From an uncultured Bacilli bacterium (GTDB taxonomy: Bacteria > Bacillota_I > Bacilli_A > RFN20 > CAG-826), in assembly GCA_944363565.1 (NCBI GenBank), contig CALVUI010000004.1, positions 1-64,000 on the forward strand: DNA of 64,000 nt, read 5' to 3'. Shown piece by piece: positions 32,929 to 41,401 of the stretch. The notes below the pieces were generated by a model that ran no database searches, was not told the DNA's origin, and saw only the letters and a program-made list of their open reading frames with translations. A program made the translations under genes and the position numbers. Numbering within the stretch: position 1 is the first letter of the stretch; every line of letters starts with the position of its first letter.

Positions 32929-34146
32929 TCAAGCCTTCAAGAGGCCGACCAGGATATCGATGATCTTTTCGAATTCGTCGACACTCAGGAACTCGAAGCG
33001 CCCATGGTGGTTGTAGCTCCCGGTTCCGAGGTTGGGGGTGATACAGCCTTTGAAGGAGAAGTTGGCCCCGTCGGTTCCCCCGCGGATGGGCGGGCAGTGG
33101 GCCTCGATCCCGAGTTCCTTGAAGACCTTCTTGGCCAGTTCGACGGAACGCGGATCCTCATCGACCTTTTCCTTCATGTTCCGGTAGTCGATGCCGGTAG
33201 TAAGACCGATCTCCGCGGTCGGGAATTCCTTCCTTAGTTCCTCGGCGATTTCCTCGAACTTCGCGAGTTGTTGCTTGAGGAGCGTCGCTTCGTGGTTTCG
33301 GACGATGTAGTGCATGCTGGCCTCTTCCCCGGTGGCCTTCAAGGAGACCAAGTGATTGAAGCCTTCCCGTCCTTCCGTCTTTTCGGGACGGAGGTCATAA
33401 CCCAGCATCGTATCGAAGCGGGAAGCCAGGCTAGCGGCGTTGACCAATTTCCCCTTGGCTTCCCCGGGGTGGATGGTGACGCCCTTGATCTTGATGTCGA
33501 CGTGGGCGGCATTGAAGTTATCGTAGGCGATGTCGTGGTAGTCGTCGCCGTCGACGGTGTAGGCGAAGTCGGCCCCGAAGGCCTTGGCGTCGAAGTGGTC
33601 GGCGCCTCTGCCGATTTCCTCATCGACCGTGAAGAGGATCGAGAAGGGGCGGTGGGGGAGGTCTTTATGTTCGGCGTAGTAGCGGGCCACCCCCATGATG
33701 GCGGCCACACCGGCCTTGTCGTCACCCCCTAGCAAGGTATTGCCGTCGGTCACGACCAGGGTCTGACCCCGTCTATTCCTAAGGGAGGGGAACTCCGCGG
33801 GCGACATCGAGTAATGTTCGTTGAGCTTGATGGTGCCCCCGTCGTAGTCTTCGATGATCCGGGGTTTGACGTTCTTGCCGGTCAACTCGCTCGCGGTATC
33901 GACGTGGGAGCAGAGGCCGACGGTTTCTAATCCTTCCTTCCCGGGAACCCGGCAGTAAAGGAGGCCGTATTCGTTGATTTCCGGCGCATATCCCAGTTCC
34001 TTTAGTTGTTTTTCCAGTAGATGCAGGAGGTCGTACTGCTTCTTGGTCGAGGGGGAAGTGAGTGAAGTTTCATCACTTTGGGTGTCGATTCGGACATAGG
34101 TCAGGAAGTCCTTGAGGGCTTCGGGGTATTTGTAGATTTTTTCCAT
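32929..34146 (-). CDS. pepT: Peptidase T (tripeptidase), 405 aa
   Basis: The M20-family zinc peptidase removes N-terminal residues from tripeptides. The first metal motif GLCSHVDTASE (about 77-87), LLGGDDKAGVAAIM (about 137-150) and FTVDEEIGRGADHF (about 172-185) are typical, as is the late FSFKGCITPNLGTG. Length matches the family. An extended -10 (TGC-TAGAAT) ends 6 bases before the ATG, with no binding site. With pepC and pepF nearby it points to reliance on peptide nutrition. Confidence 0.94.
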   Translation of the reverse strand: MEKIYKYPEALKDFLTYVRIDTQSDETSLTSPSTKKQYDLLHLLEKQLKELGYAPEINEYGLLYCRVPGKEGLETVGLCSHVDTASELTGKNVKPRIIEDYDGGTIKLNEHYSMSPAEFPSLRNRRGQTLVVTDGNTLLGGDDKAGVAAIMGVARYYAEHKDLPHRPFSILFTVDEEIGRGADHFDAKAFGADFAYTVDGDDYHDIAYDNFNAAHVDIKIKGVTIHPGEAKGKLVNAASLASRFDTMLGYDLRPEKTEGREGFNHLVSLKATGEEASMHYIVRNHEATLLKQQLAKFEEIAEELRKEFPTAEIGLTTGIDYRNMKEKVDEDPRSVELAKKVFKELGIEAHCPPIRGGTDGANFSFKGCITPNLGTGSYNHHGRFEFLSVDEFEKIIDILVGLLKA

Positions 34147-34232
34147 GCCGGCATTCTAGCACCCAAAACTCTTTTTTAAAAAAGAGAACGCTTTAAAATA
34201 TAGGGGCTTGGCATTAGCCAAAGGAGATTTTT

Positions 34233-35573
34233 ATGAACGTGGAAAAGGGGCGCCTCTGCGCCTGTAAATTAAAGGCCTACGCCGACGCTTACCAAAAAGA
34301 CGAGAAGAACGAGATCATCAGGCACGCCATGAGCCGGACTTCGGTCATGAACTTAGCCTACGATCCCTCCTCCTTCAAGGACGTCGACTTCCATTTCTCG
34401 GACGTCGTCAAGACGATGGCGGTCGCCAACCAGAAGAGCTCGGGCCGCTGCTGGATCTTCGCCGGCCTCAATATCCTCCGGGAGATCATCGCCAAGAAAA
34501 AGAAGATCAAGAAATTCGAACTTAGCCAAAACTACATCTCCCTCTTCGACAAGATCGAAAAGTCGAACTGGATCCTCGAAGCCTTCATCGATTTGGCCGA
34601 CAAGCCCCACGATGACCGTCTTTTGGATTACATCCTCACCAGCCCCCTCAATGACGGGGGCCAGTGGGACATGTTCGTCTCTTTGGTCAAGAAATACGGG
34701 ATCGTCCCCCAAAGCGCCTTCCCGGAGACTTACCAAAGCAACAACACGAGGGAACTAGACCAAATCGTTTCTTCGTGGCTAAGGCAATTCGCCTACGACG
34801 CCCACTGCCTCCACGAGGAAGGGAAGGACGAGGAAATCCGCCCCCTCAAGGAAAAGGTGATGGGAAGGATCTACCAGACCTTCTTCAATGCCTTCGGGGT
34901 CCCGCCCGAGAAGTTCGACTTCGAATACACCGATGAAAAGGACGAGTACCACGTCGAACGCGATCTGACCCCCCAGACTTTCTTTGAAACCTACATTGGG
35001 AAGAAGATCGACGAATACCAGTCACTCATCCATTACCCGGAAAGCGATCGGCCGTACAACCGCAACTACACGGTCGAGTATTTGGGCAACGTCGTCGGCG
35101 GCAAGCCCATCAACCACGTCAACGTCAAGATGGAACGCCTCAAGGAACTGGTGGTGGCCATGATCAAGGACGGGGAACCGGTGTGGTTTGGGAGCGACGT
35201 CGGTTATTTCCGCGACCGTTCCTCCTATGCCTGGGCCACCGGGGCCATCGACTACGAATCCTTGCTCGGCGCCGACATCAAGTTCGACAAGGGCGCGATG
35301 CTTTACTACCGGGCCTCGGCCATGGGGCACGCCATGGTCATCACCGGGGTCAACCTCGGGGTCGATGGCAAGCCCAACCGCTACAAGATCGAAAACTCCT
35401 GGGGCGAGGACAATGGCCTCAAGGGCTACTACGTCATGGACGAGGACTTCTTCGACCGCTTCGTCTACCAGGCCGTGGTCCTCAAGAAGTACCTGAACAA
35501 AGAAGAACTGGCCGCCAGCAACGAGAAGCCCATCGTCTTGCCCCTTTGGGATCCGATGGGGACCTTGGCCTAA
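34233..35573 (+). CDS. pepC: Aminopeptidase C (bleomycin hydrolase family), 446 aa
   Basis: A C1-papain-family cytoplasmic aminopeptidase. The catalytic Cys73 (QKSSGRCWIFAGL), His near 366 (GHAMVITGVN) and Asn near 388 (IENSWGEDNG) are all present. Length is normal for PepC. AAGGAG precedes the ATG, so this gene has a normal leader. It starts 86 bases from the divergent pepT. An ABC exporter gene follows after 4 bases. Confidence 0.95.
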   Translation: MNVEKGRLCACKLKAYADAYQKDEKNEIIRHAMSRTSVMNLAYDPSSFKDVDFHFSDVVKTMAVANQKSSGRCWIFAGLNILREIIAKKKKIKKFELSQNYISLFDKIEKSNWILEAFIDLADKPHDDRLLDYILTSPLNDGGQWDMFVSLVKKYGIVPQSAFPETYQSNNTRELDQIVSSWLRQFAYDAHCLHEEGKDEEIRPLKEKVMGRIYQTFFNAFGVPPEKFDFEYTDEKDEYHVERDLTPQTFFETYIGKKIDEYQSLIHYPESDRPYNRNYTVEYLGNVVGGKPINHVNVKMERLKELVVAMIKDGEPVWFGSDVGYFRDRSSYAWATGAIDYESLLGADIKFDKGAMLYYRASAMGHAMVITGVNLGVDGKPNRYKIENSWGEDNGLKGYYVMDEDFFDRFVYQAVVLKKYLNKEELAASNEKPIVLPLWDPMGTLA

Positions 35574-35577
35574 AACC

Positions 35578-36282
35578 ATGGGGAAGATCGAAGCCATCCA
35601 TTTGAGCAAGGTCTACAACCAGGGCCAAACCAATGAGGTCGAGGCCCTGAAGGACGCTTCTTTCTCTTTGGAAGAAGGGGAGTTTGCGGCGGTTTTGGGT
35701 CCCTCGGGGGCCGGAAAGTCGACCCTTCTCAATCTGCTAGGCGGGATGGATAGGCCAACTGAAGGCCAATACCTCGTCGAGGGCCTCGACGTCGCCTCCT
35801 TCAACGAGAAAGACCTCTCCATCTTCCGTCGCAAGGACGTCGGCTTCGTCTTCCAGTTCTATAACCTCTTGCCCCAACTCACGGCTCTCGAAAACGTCGA
35901 ACTCTCGGCCTCGGTGGCCGCCCACCCCCTCGATAGTAGGGAAGTCCTCAAGCAAGTGGGTCTCGAAGACCGCCTCAAGAACTTCCCGAGCGAACTCTCG
36001 GGCGGGGAGCAGCAACGGGTCGCCATCGCCAGGGCCATCGCCAAGAACCCCAAACTCCTGCTTTGCGATGAGCCGACCGGGGCCTTGGATAGTAAAACCG
36101 GGGCCCAGATCGTCGCCCTCTTGTTAGAGGTGGCGGAGAAGTACCACAAGACCGTCATCATCGTCACCCACAATTCCAAGATCGCCGACGTCAGTCGGAG
36201 GATCATCAGGATCGCCGACGGCCACATCGTCTCCGACGAGGCGAACAGCAATCCCCGCCGTCCCGAGGACATCGTCTGGTGA
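35578..36282 (+). CDS. ABC transporter ATPase, LolD/MacB type, 234 aa
   Basis: The ATPase has Walker A GPSGAGKST (about 41-49), signature LSGGEQQRVAIARAI (about 140-154) and Walker B LLLCDEPTGALD (about 160-171), with the FQFYNLLPQLTALENVEL loop of the LolD/MacB/FtsE-type family. It overlaps the large FtsX-type permease gene by 4 bases. Such pairs extract lipids or lipoproteins, export peptides, or act as mechanical sensors. The start ATG follows the pepC stop by 4 bases without a binding site, so translational coupling is likely. Confidence 0.93.
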   Translation: MGKIEAIHLSKVYNQGQTNEVEALKDASFSLEEGEFAAVLGPSGAGKSTLLNLLGGMDRPTEGQYLVEGLDVASFNEKDLSIFRRKDVGFVFQFYNLLPQLTALENVELSASVAAHPLDSREVLKQVGLEDRLKNFPSELSGGEQQRVAIARAIAKNPKLLLCDEPTGALDSKTGAQIVALLLEVAEKYHKTVIIVTHNSKIADVSRRIIRIADGHIVSDEANSNPRRPEDIVW

Positions 36283-38861
36283 AGTCCCCCTCGACCCTTT
36301 TCCTTTTGCTCAAGAAACTCTTCCGGGAGGTGAAGGCCAACTGGAAGCAGTTCCTTTCGATCCTCTTCATCGGAGGCATCGCCGTTACCCTTTTCGTCGG
36401 CCTTGAGGCCAATGCCGACTCCATTGCCAGCCGGGTGAATGAAACCTATACCCGCGGCAATATGGCCGACATCTGGGTCACGACCTCGAGCTATGTCGAA
36501 GAAGACGAGGCCCGCCTTGAAACCATCTCCGGGGGAGATGTGGAAGGTAGGGTCTATACCACTGCCACTTTGGAAGGCGCGGCTTCTTATCTCATTGCGA
36601 GGGAGAGTCTACCCACCATCTCCAAACCCTGGGAGATCGTCGGGTCGGACGCTACCCTCACCAGCGAGGACTTCTTCCTCTACGACGAAGCCTTCTTGAC
36701 CCCAAGCGCCGCCCGCGACCTCGTCATCAAGGTCGGGGACGAGGTCAACGTCGTCCTCGATTTGCCCTTAAGCGAAGAACAGAAGACCGCCATCTCCGAT
36801 CTTCTGTCCCCCTTCCTCCTCGATGGGGTCGAAGATCCTTTCCTTTCTTCCAACCTCGTCTTGCATGGCAGCGTCAACGGAGCCATGAAGTACCCGGAAA
36901 ACATCAACAAAGCTTCCTACAATAGAAGCGCCTTCCTGATTTCCTATTCCCGTCTGTCCGACATGTTCGTCGACTTCATCGAGAGGACCTACGACGTCGG
37001 GGGTCTATTGGACCGTATCCTAGAAGAACTGGGGATTCCCGGGGGGATCCTCCCGGATTTACCGATCGGGGACTATCTCCCGAGTCTCTCCACCATCCTC
37101 GATTTCCTCTCCAAATACATCGAAGGCGGGATCCCCTTGCCTTACCAATACTGCGTGAAGCTCGACGAAGGGGCCGATCCCGACAAGGTGATGGGGGACA
37201 TCGATGCCTACTTCGAAGGCAAGGGCGAGGGGAACAACCTTGTCATCTCCGCCGACCGTTACCTCATGCCCTTTTCGAGCTCCATGCAGATGGAGGTCGA
37301 TAATGCCAGGTCTTTGACCTACGTCTTCCCCTTCGTCTTCTTCTTCGTGGCCTTGCTGGTGATTCTCACCACCACCAGCCAGATCATCATCAAGGAACGG
37401 ACCCAGATCGGGGCCATGAAGGCCATCGGGGTCAGCGAGGGCCTCATCTACCTCCATTACGTGATGCTGGTCGGCTTCGTGGTCTTGCTAGGGACGATCC
37501 TCGGGGAGATCCTCGGACCCATCATCATTCCCTTCGTCATGGATCAGAAGTATTCGATCCTCTATACCTTGCCCGTGAGGGCCGCTTTCCCCTTCCCAGT
37601 GGCGGCGGGGCTTCTCACCGCGGTGGTCTTCCTATTGGTTTCCGCGCTTGTCACCATCTTGGTCTCCTATAAGACGATCCGCCTTTCCCCTTCGAGTTCC
37701 CTTCGTCCCGAAACCCCGTCCTTCAAGGGCAAGGGGAGGGTCAGCAAGAAGACCCCGAAGGCCACTTTCTTGTCTTTGAAGATCGCGATCAGGAACATCC
37801 GGACCAACCTCGTCAAATCCCTGATGGTCATCGTCGGGGTGGCCGGCTGTACCGCCCTCCTTGTCTGCGGCTTTGGGATCGAAGACACCATCAACAACGG
37901 GGTCGGTAAGGACCTCGGCAATTTCTTCAACAGCGACCTCGAGGTCAGCTACCTCTTGCCCCAGAAACCGGAGGACGTCGAAGCGGGTCTCCTGCCCATT
38001 GAAGGAATCCAAGAATACGACAACATCTACATGGGCAGCGTCCAGGCCTACAACTCCGACGGGATGGCAGTCGATGAGCGCCTCATCGCTTTTGAAAGGG
38101 ACGACAACCACTTCAAATTCGAAATCCCGACGGGAACGGTGGCGATTTCCAACAAGGTCTCGAGGGAATTGGGACTTGGTCTTGGTGATGAGGTAACCTT
38201 CGTGAACGGGGGAACCGAAGTGACCGCGGAGATCGGCAACGTCTTCGAAGCCTTCACCGCGAACGCGATCTTCGCTTCCGCCTCCTTGCCCGGAGTTTTC
38301 CAAGAAGGGCAGGAGAGCTATTCCATGACCTTTGTCTATTTGGAAGACGGTTATGACGAAGGGAAGGTCAGGGAAGAGATCCTGGACCAGTACAAGGCCG
38401 CCATCGGGGTCATGACCCACGATGAAAGGGAAACCCAGGTCGAGGATATCGTCGGGGGCATATTGGTCATGACCAACGCGGTCAAGGTCTTCGCCGTCCT
38501 CTTGGCCCTCGTGGTCCTCATCAACCTCGCCCTCCTCAACTTCCGGGAAAGGACGAGGGACATCGCCACCCTCAAGGTTTTGGGCTTCTCGAAATGGGAG
38601 ATCGGGCTCTCGCTTCTACTAGAGAGCATGCTCCTGACTTCCGTCGGGGTCGCCCTCGGCATGGTCCTCGGCTTCCCCTTCATGTACGGGGTCTTGATCG
38701 TCAACGTCGTCCCCCTCGTCGACTTCCTTTACTACATCTCGCCCCTGACCTATGTCCTGGCCTTCGTCTTGACCTTCTTGGTGGCCTTGGCCGTCAACTT
38801 CTACCTCAGCCTCTTGACCAAGAAGGTCAAGATGGTCGAGTCCCTCAAATCGGTCGAATGA
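36279..38861 (+). CDS. FtsX-like ABC permease, 860 aa
   Basis: One membrane segment at the N-terminus (FLSILFIGGIAVTLFVGLEA) is followed by a large extracytoplasmic domain (about 50-340), three segments (about 345-470), a second extracytoplasmic domain with its own first segment (about 505-710), and three C-terminal segments (VFAVLLALVVLINLALLNF; LLLESMLLTSVGVALGMVLGF; LTYVLAFVLTFLVALAVNFYL). This is a fused double FtsX unit, able to form a transporter with the ATPase upstream. It begins with GTG at 36279, overlapping the ATPase stop. The cargo is unknown. Confidence 0.88.
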   Translation: MKSPSTLFLLLKKLFREVKANWKQFLSILFIGGIAVTLFVGLEANADSIASRVNETYTRGNMADIWVTTSSYVEEDEARLETISGGDVEGRVYTTATLEGAASYLIARESLPTISKPWEIVGSDATLTSEDFFLYDEAFLTPSAARDLVIKVGDEVNVVLDLPLSEEQKTAISDLLSPFLLDGVEDPFLSSNLVLHGSVNGAMKYPENINKASYNRSAFLISYSRLSDMFVDFIERTYDVGGLLDRILEELGIPGGILPDLPIGDYLPSLSTILDFLSKYIEGGIPLPYQYCVKLDEGADPDKVMGDIDAYFEGKGEGNNLVISADRYLMPFSSSMQMEVDNARSLTYVFPFVFFFVALLVILTTTSQIIIKERTQIGAMKAIGVSEGLIYLHYVMLVGFVVLLGTILGEILGPIIIPFVMDQKYSILYTLPVRAAFPFPVAAGLLTAVVFLLVSALVTILVSYKTIRLSPSSSLRPETPSFKGKGRVSKKTPKATFLSLKIAIRNIRTNLVKSLMVIVGVAGCTALLVCGFGIEDTINNGVGKDLGNFFNSDLEVSYLLPQKPEDVEAGLLPIEGIQEYDNIYMGSVQAYNSDGMAVDERLIAFERDDNHFKFEIPTGTVAISNKVSRELGLGLGDEVTFVNGGTEVTAEIGNVFEAFTANAIFASASLPGVFQEGQESYSMTFVYLEDGYDEGKVREEILDQYKAAIGVMTHDERETQVEDIVGGILVMTNAVKVFAVLLALVVLINLALLNFRERTRDIATLKVLGFSKWEIGLSLLLESMLLTSVGVALGMVLGFPFMYGVLIVNVVPLVDFLYYISPLTYVLAFVLTFLVALAVNFYLSLLTKKVKMVESLKSVE

Positions 38862-38920
38862 GCGTTTCCCTTTTTTAAAGTTTGCTTAGCCCATATACTT
38901 TGGAGGCAAAGGAGAACAAC

Positions 38921-39061
38921 ATGGCTGATAAAGTTCAGAAATACCGTTGCACCGTCTGCGGGCAAATCGTCGTCCCCAACGAAGATGGGACCTGCCCCAT
39001 CTGCGGGGCTCCCTTCGACCTTTTGGTCCCCGTTGACGAGGACGGAAACGACATCGCCTAA
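38921..39061 (+). CDS. Rubredoxin-like zinc-ribbon protein, 46 aa
   Basis: The small protein has two knuckles, YRCTVCGQIV and GTCPICGAPFDLLVP, the C-x2-C...C-x2-C pattern of rubredoxins and rubrerythrin tails. It probably binds iron and carries electrons, perhaps to peroxide- or oxygen-scavenging enzymes. AAGGAG precedes the ATG at good spacing and TATACT lies at about 38895-38900. A strong terminator follows. It is shorter than classic rubredoxin (52-54 aa) and lacks the aromatic core there, so a zinc ribbon is possible. Confidence 0.82.
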   Translation: MADKVQKYRCTVCGQIVVPNEDGTCPICGAPFDLLVPVDEDGNDIA

Positions 39062-39065
39062 CGGT

Positions 39066-39094
39066 AAGGGAGGTCAGCCTCCCTTTCTTTTTTG
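39066..39094 (+). terminator. Terminator after the rubredoxin-like gene
   Basis: AAGGGAGG pairs with CCTCCCTT around TCAG and is followed by TCTTTTTTG. Confidence 0.9.
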
Positions 39095-39118
39095 CTTATC
39101 GAAAGGAGTTACATATAT

Positions 39119-40063
39119 ATGAACCAAAGGAAAATCGCGATCATCGGCGACGGGGCCGTCGGCTCCTCCATCGCCTTCGCCTTGTCATTAAGCGAGGTCG
39201 TGAACGAAATTCTCATCATCGACTACAACAAGGACAAGGCCGAGGGCGACGCCCTCGACATGCAGGACGGCAATTCCTTTTTGAGCGTCCCCAAGACCAT
39301 CAAGGCCGGGGACTATGAAGACGTGAGGGGCAGCCACGTCGTCGTCATCGCCGCCGGGGCGGCTCAAAAGCCGGGGGAGACCCGTCTTGATTTGCTTAAG
39401 AAAAACGTCGCCATCATCAAAAGCGTCTCCGCTTCCCTCAAGCCCTACCTCGATCCCGGGACCATCGTCCTGGTGGTGGCCAATCCGGTCGATATCCTCA
39501 GCTACATCGCCTACCAGGAACTGGGCATTCCCTCTTCGAGGGTCATCGGGTCGGGGACGGTCCTCGATACCTCGCGCCTCAAGGTGGCGATCAGCCGCGA
39601 TACCGGGATCGACCCCCGGAGCATCCACACCTTCGTGGTCGGGGAGCACGGCGATAGCGAGGTTCCCCTCTGGAGCATGACGACGGTCGGGGGTCTCCAC
39701 ATCCTCGATTACTGCCATCAATGCGGCCGTTGCAAGAAGGGCTCGAGGGAGCACCTCGAGGAACTTCGCAAGGAAGTCGCGGACGCGGCCTATAGGATCA
39801 TCGAAAAGAAAGGTGCGACCTACTACGCGGTCGCCATCGCTGTCAGCCGCATCATCCGGGCCATCGTCAATGACGAAAATAGCATCCTCACCGTCTCGAC
39901 CCTCTACAAGGAAGGGGAGAAGGGGATCTACATGTCGCTTCCCGCCATCGTCAACGCCAATGGCCTCAAGAAGGTCCTCAAACCCGTCCTGGACGAGGCC
40001 GAAGAAAAAGCCCTCAAGGCCTCTTACGAGACTTTAAGGGGCAAGATCGAGGAAATCGCCTAG
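39119..40063 (+). CDS. ldh: L-lactate dehydrogenase, 314 aa
   Basis: The enzyme reduces pyruvate to lactate with NADH, regenerating NAD in fermentation. The Rossmann motif IIGDGAVGSSIAFAL (7-21), the aspartate of LIIDYN for NAD, VVANPVDIL, and the catalytic GEHGDSE (His near 177) are present. The glutamine/arginine loop reads AQKPGETRLDLL, as in lactate rather than malate dehydrogenases. An unusual segment, YCHQCGRCKKG (about 199-209), has three closely spaced cysteines. GAAAGGAG precedes the ATG at 39119. Convergent stop overlap of 4 bases with the next gene. Confidence 0.94.
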   Translation: MNQRKIAIIGDGAVGSSIAFALSLSEVVNEILIIDYNKDKAEGDALDMQDGNSFLSVPKTIKAGDYEDVRGSHVVVIAAGAAQKPGETRLDLLKKNVAIIKSVSASLKPYLDPGTIVLVVANPVDILSYIAYQELGIPSSRVIGSGTVLDTSRLKVAISRDTGIDPRSIHTFVVGEHGDSEVPLWSMTTVGGLHILDYCHQCGRCKKGSREHLEELRKEVADAAYRIIEKKGATYYAVAIAVSRIIRAIVNDENSILTVSTLYKEGEKGIYMSLPAIVNANGLKKVLKPVLDEAEEKALKASYETLRGKIEEIA

Positions 40064-41136
40064 AGGGCGATGTAGACGTCTAGGAAGGCCTCGAGGATCG
40101 GATCGTGGAGGAGGGCGGCCTCCGAGTTCTTGATCTTGTAATGGCCTTCGCCTAGATCCAAGATCCCTTCTTCCTCCACGATCAAACCCTCCAAAACTTT
40201 GACTGCGACCTCGGAATCGCTTAAAGAAACGAGGTTCTGCAGTCTTTTTTCTGTGTAATAGGTATCGGTGAGGACGTATTGGCCGTTGACTAGGTCGACG
40301 GTGTCGTTGAGGTAGACCGCCCCATCGTCGACCTTTTCAATCGGGGTCAGACCCCCGGCCGGATTGACGTGGAAGAAGGTCGGGACCACCCCTTCGCCAT
40401 AGCCGAACTCGGGGTTGTTCTTTTCCGAGAGTCCGTAGGTGTCCTTGAAGGCCTGGTAGGCCTCCATGTCGCTTCTGAGGCCTTCGATGTCGACGTAATA
40501 GAAGTCGACGGTCTCGGTTTCCTTTAGGTAGTCGCGTAGGAAGGCGTCCTCGACGTAGGAGCAGTCCGAACAACCGCTGCGGCCATAGTAGACCGTGAAC
40601 TCATTCTCACCTTCATAGAGGTCATCGAGTTGGTTGAGGCTGACCTCGAGCATCGGGGAGTAGTCGAGGCGTTCGTCCATGTAGGTCATGAAGTATTCGG
40701 GATCGGTGGCCCAGACGTCCTCGGTCCCGACCCGGTACTTCTGTTCTTTCAGCTCGCCCTCTTCGAAGATGGCGATGGTTTCGGTGTCGCTTAGGACCTC
40801 GATCCCGAGTTCATTACTGCTATCGATGTCCTTGTAGGTCATGGAATAGAGCTTGACGTTCCTTTCTCTTAGGAAATTATTGATGGTGGAACGGAAGACG
40901 GCCCAGCACTCGCAGGTGGAGGTGTCGTCATAGACCAGAAGCAAGAAGGAATCCTTATTGACGACCTTGCTCTTTAGTTCCTCCATCGAGATGGCGTCAT
41001 AGTGAGTACTGACCCCATCTTCGTAGAGGCGGCCTTCGTCCAAGAAGGTCTTGGAAGCGGGCGCGGCCGGTTCGCAGGAGGCAAGGCCCGAGAGTATAAG
41101 GAGGCCCATTAGGGGCAATAAGGACATTCTTTTCAT
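40060..41136 (-). CDS. Lipoprotein with two thioredoxin-like regions, 358 aa
   Basis: The signal peptide ends in a lipobox (LSGLASC, Cys21). Two segments resemble thioredoxin folds. The first (about 60-160) has FLLLVYDDTSTCECW with a Cys-x-Cys. The second (about 170-290) has FTVYYGRSGCSDCSYVEDAFL with a C-x2-C and a later VVPTFFHVNP with the cis-proline. It may act in disulphide exchange at the cell surface. TAAGTT ends 6 bases before the ATG. No partner gene is adjacent. Confidence 0.75.
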   Translation of the reverse strand: MKRMSLLPLMGLLILSGLASCEPAAPASKTFLDEGRLYEDGVSTHYDAISMEELKSKVVNKDSFLLLVYDDTSTCECWAVFRSTINNFLRERNVKLYSMTYKDIDSSNELGIEVLSDTETIAIFEEGELKEQKYRVGTEDVWATDPEYFMTYMDERLDYSPMLEVSLNQLDDLYEGENEFTVYYGRSGCSDCSYVEDAFLRDYLKETETVDFYYVDIEGLRSDMEAYQAFKDTYGLSEKNNPEFGYGEGVVPTFFHVNPAGGLTPIEKVDDGAVYLNDTVDLVNGQYVLTDTYYTEKRLQNLVSLSDSEVAVKVLEGLIVEEEGILDLGEGHYKIKNSEAALLHDPILEAFLDVYIAL

Positions 41137-41401
41137 GGGGGCAACTTAGGGCAAGGGAAGGCGTTTTTCAAGGGGTTATCGGAGTTTGTTCTCATAAATT
41201 ATTAAAAATACAATTAAGGAATTTAACAAACTCATTTGTGGGAAAAGCCTAGGCCAAGCCCCATTAATCCCCACTTTTTTCGGTTTAAAAAAAGACGGGG
41301 GGTCTAAAAGGTGGTAAGTCACTCAAAAAAACTATTGCATTTTGTCGAATTTGACCCCATATTTGCGCCGTCTTGGGAATTACTTGGTAGGAGGGTTGCC
41401 T
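41137..41401. other. Leader region of the pot operon
   Basis: The 265-base gap is AT-rich in its left half. I see no gene. AGGAGG lies about 8 bases before the potA ATG, so the operon has a conventional leader. TTGTCG at about 41343 with an AT-rich ATATTT downstream may be the promoter. I recognise no riboswitch fold. Confidence 0.45.

Noticed and set aside
41137-41401. Riboswitch upstream of potA
   Set aside because: I found no nested stems or terminator/antiterminator pair; only an AT-rich leader with a normal binding site.
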